The position numbers and the translations under genes are program-made. From NCBI GenBank assembly GCA_902363045.1, contig CABIYX010000018.1, positions 7,130 to 69,801 on the forward strand: a stretch of 62,672 nt of DNA, read 5' to 3'. This document shows, piece by piece, positions 61,217 through 62,672 of the stretch (position 1 is the first letter of the stretch; every line of letters starts with the position of its first letter). The notes under the pieces were generated by a model. That model saw only the letters and a list, made by a program, of their open reading frames with translations. It did not search any database and had not been told where the DNA came from. The DNA is from Clostridiales bacterium. Lineage in GTDB: Bacteria; Bacillota; Clostridia; Oscillospirales; Oscillospiraceae.

Positions 61217-61705
61217 ATGACCAACTCTGCTTTGGACAAAGAAGACTTCTGCCGCCTTGTGGAGGTGCATCAAAGCGCCCTCTACCGCACGGCCCGTTCC
61301 ATCTTGTCCAACCAGCAGGATGTGGAGGACGCGGTGCAGGAGGCCGTCTGCGCGGCCTACTCCCATCTGGACCGCCTGCGGGAGCCGGAAAAATTCAAAG
61401 CCTGGCTTTTGAAGATCCTGGTCAACGAGTGCTATGACCTCTGCCGCCGGCAGCGGAGGACCGTGGACTTCGACCAGATGGCGGAATCCCTGACCACACC
61501 GGAGCCGGATCTCGCGGAGCATCTGACGCTGTGGGATGCGGTCCTTCAGCTGCCGGAGCCCATGCGGGCGGCCGTCACGCTGTTCTACTATGAGGACTGC
61601 TCCGTGGCCGAGACGGCCCAGATCCTGAAGATCTCCCAGGGGGCGGTCAAGACCCGCCTCAGCCGGGCGAGAGGCCGGCTTCGACAGACATTCACGGAGA
61701 ATTGA
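61217..61705 (+). CDS. ECF RNA polymerase sigma factor
   Basis: A 162-aa extracytoplasmic-function sigma factor. Region 2 has LYRTARSILSNQQDVEDAVQ and REPEKFKAWLLKILVNECYD; region 4 has VTLFYYEDCSVAETAQILKI and GAVKTRLSRARGRLRQ with the helix-turn-helix. It is followed 10 bp later by a membrane-anchored anti-sigma factor, so release is probably signal-triggered. Similar to SigV-type ECF factors, but the signal is not evident. Confidence 0.92.
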   Translation: MTNSALDKEDFCRLVEVHQSALYRTARSILSNQQDVEDAVQEAVCAAYSHLDRLREPEKFKAWLLKILVNECYDLCRRQRRTVDFDQMAESLTTPEPDLAEHLTLWDAVLQLPEPMRAAVTLFYYEDCSVAETAQILKISQGAVKTRLSRARGRLRQTFTEN

Positions 61706-61715
61706 GGTGTAAACT

Positions 61716-62561
61716 ATGGATCAATTTGACCGAGAGCTGAAGCGCCGCGCCCAGGAGGAGCCCTTTCCCCTGCCGGATTCCTTCGTCCGGCGGCTGCGTG
61801 AGACCTGCGACAGTCTGGAGGAAGCGCCCCGGCGGAAGCCGGAGCGGCGGTGCCTCTCCCATTGGGGGGCCTGGTTCGCCGCGGCGGCGGCCTCCCTGCT
61901 GGTGGTCCTGCCCAACGTGTCCGCCTCCGCGGCTGAGGCGCTGGAACAGGTCCCGGTGCTGGGCCCTCTGGTACAGGTGGTCACCCTGCGGAACTATCTC
62001 TATGATGACGGACACAGCTTCGCCAACGTCTCTGTCCCCCAGGTGCAGGAGGGCGGCCAGGCGGGCAGCTCTGTCAACGCGGCGGTACAGGCTGACATTG
62101 ACCGGCTGCTCGATCAATTCCGGCGGGACGCGGAGGTTCTGGCCCAGGGCGGCTATCAAAGTCTGGACGTGAGCTATGAGGTAACGGCGGATACGGACCG
62201 CTGGTTCACCCTCTGCGTGTCCGCCCTTCAAACCCAGGCCAGCGGACATCAGATCCTGCGCTATTATCACATTGACAAGAGCACCGGAGAGATGGTCACA
62301 CTGTCTGAGCTCTTCCCCAGCGGCTCAGACTATGTATCGGTGCTGTCCGGCGAGGTGCGCCGGCAGATGGAGGAGGAGGACCGCTCCTACTTCCCCGATG
62401 AATTCCAGACCATCGATCCTGAGCAGCCCTTCTACTGGGCTCCGGACGGCGGATTGGTGCTGGTCTTTGACGAGGCCTCCGTAGCCGCCGCGGTGGAAGG
62501 GGTACTGGAATTTTCCATCCCCGCCTCCACCGTGGAGGCGCTCCGGGCCGGGCAGCCCTGA
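61716..62561 (+). CDS. RsiV-like anti-sigma factor (DUF3298)
   Basis: A 281-aa protein with a short N-terminal cytoplasmic region (about 48 residues), one transmembrane helix near residues 49-70 (WFAAAAASLLVVLPNVSAS) and an extracellular part resembling RsiV: an N-terminal PdaC-like region (about 90-160, YQSLDVSYEVTADTDRWFTL) and a DUF3298 domain (about 165-270, YHIDKSTGEMVTLSELFPSG). RsiV anti-sigma factors bind lysozyme and are cleaved to release SigV; that role here is inferred from architecture and the sigma gene beside it. Confidence 0.85.
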   Translation: MDQFDRELKRRAQEEPFPLPDSFVRRLRETCDSLEEAPRRKPERRCLSHWGAWFAAAAASLLVVLPNVSASAAEALEQVPVLGPLVQVVTLRNYLYDDGHSFANVSVPQVQEGGQAGSSVNAAVQADIDRLLDQFRRDAEVLAQGGYQSLDVSYEVTADTDRWFTLCVSALQTQASGHQILRYYHIDKSTGEMVTLSELFPSGSDYVSVLSGEVRRQMEEEDRSYFPDEFQTIDPEQPFYWAPDGGLVLVFDEASVAAAVEGVLEFSIPASTVEALRAGQP

Positions 62562-62586
62562 CCTCTGGCGAAAAAAGCGGCGGACG

Positions 62587-62672
62587 TGTAGGTTTGTCAA
62601 ACATCTTGGACGGTGAACTCCAGAGGAGAAAGCCATCCCAAAGGTCTCATGGGGAAGTTATTGGAGCGGCGG
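62587..62672 (-). mobile_element. Right end of a second IS481-type copy (runs off the window)
   Basis: The inverted repeat starts TGTAGGTTTGTCAAACAT at 62587, and the visible 86 bp match the right end of the 45791-46841 element at all but one base, in opposite orientation. The remainder lies beyond the window. Confidence 0.9.
62597..62672 (-). CDS. IS481-family transposase, C-terminal fragment at the window edge
   Basis: The last 24 codons (ending PLGWLSPLEFTVQDV) and stop of a transposase identical in the readable part to that at 45905-46831. The N-terminal part is outside the window, so integrity cannot be judged. Confidence 0.85.
   Translation of the reverse strand, partial: RRSNNFPMRPLGWLSPLEFTVQDV

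Overview
The window looks like chromosome of a high-GC, anaerobic, gut-type Firmicute of the Oscillospiraceae (Flavonifractor/Lawsonibacter/Intestinimonas-like). This rests on gene content: an hbd-bcd-etfBA butyryl-CoA module, a SpoVB-like flippase, a Firmicutes class-3 fructose bisphosphatase, a DarA c-di-AMP receptor, sigma-A promoters with 16-18 bp spacers, and AGGAGG ribosome binding sites with many TTG and GTG starts. The genus is inference.

Layout. 1-4.7 kb: end of an RluA pseudouridine synthase and a complete polyamine ABC operon potABCD. 5.2-9.2 kb (minus): hbd, bcd, etfB, etfA for crotonyl-CoA reduction, with a Rex-like box upstream. 9.6-15.2 kb: zinc-ribbon/Ig-like/SH3 membrane protein, AAA+ ATPase, mtaB, a small protein, tRNA-Thr and an AEC permease. 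15.2-15.7 kb: a promoter-to-terminator transcription unit without a convincing protein, a candidate structured RNA. 15.9-20.4 kb: crotonase, spoVB-like gene, rplJL with an attenuated L10 leader, and a DUF1461 gene. 20.4-25.0 kb: cstA and an LTA-synthase-like enzyme, bordered by two copies of a modular hairpin repeat. 25-33.9 kb: tandem OB-fold protein, DUF1294, ilvD, Pit transporter, dinB, radical SAM protein, RlmD-type methyltransferase and a YfiH-type protein. 33.9-42.6 kb: peptide-binding lipoprotein, single-chain purL, a TIM-barrel protein, tRNA-Met/Glu/Val and fbp. 42.8-45.7 kb: MATE exporter, Nudix hydrolase, panE.

45.8-55 kb is an accessory island: an IS481-type element, a decayed gene copy, a nine-repeat CRISPR array and a type I-C cas operon (cas3, cas5, cas8 with internal cas11, cas7, cas2). 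The adaptation genes are gone: cas4 is a 53-codon stub and cas1 is missing. Between cas3 and cas5 lies the most interesting object in the window, a self-contained crRNA-like gene. It has its own promoter, an 11-nt handle identical to the array repeat, a short guide and a terminal hairpin. The guide matches a site 70 bp away with a TTC PAM and 15 of 16 seed bases, the one mismatch being at position 6, and that site covers a -10 element pointing at cas5. This is the architecture of CreA/CreTA or cas-autoregulating crRNA-like RNAs.

55-62.6 kb: DUF2089 regulator with a small membrane protein, GNAT, a second hydroxyacyl-CoA dehydrogenase, a second MATE exporter, a K+/H+ antiporter next to darA, an ECF sigma/anti-sigma pair, and the edge of a second, inverted IS copy.
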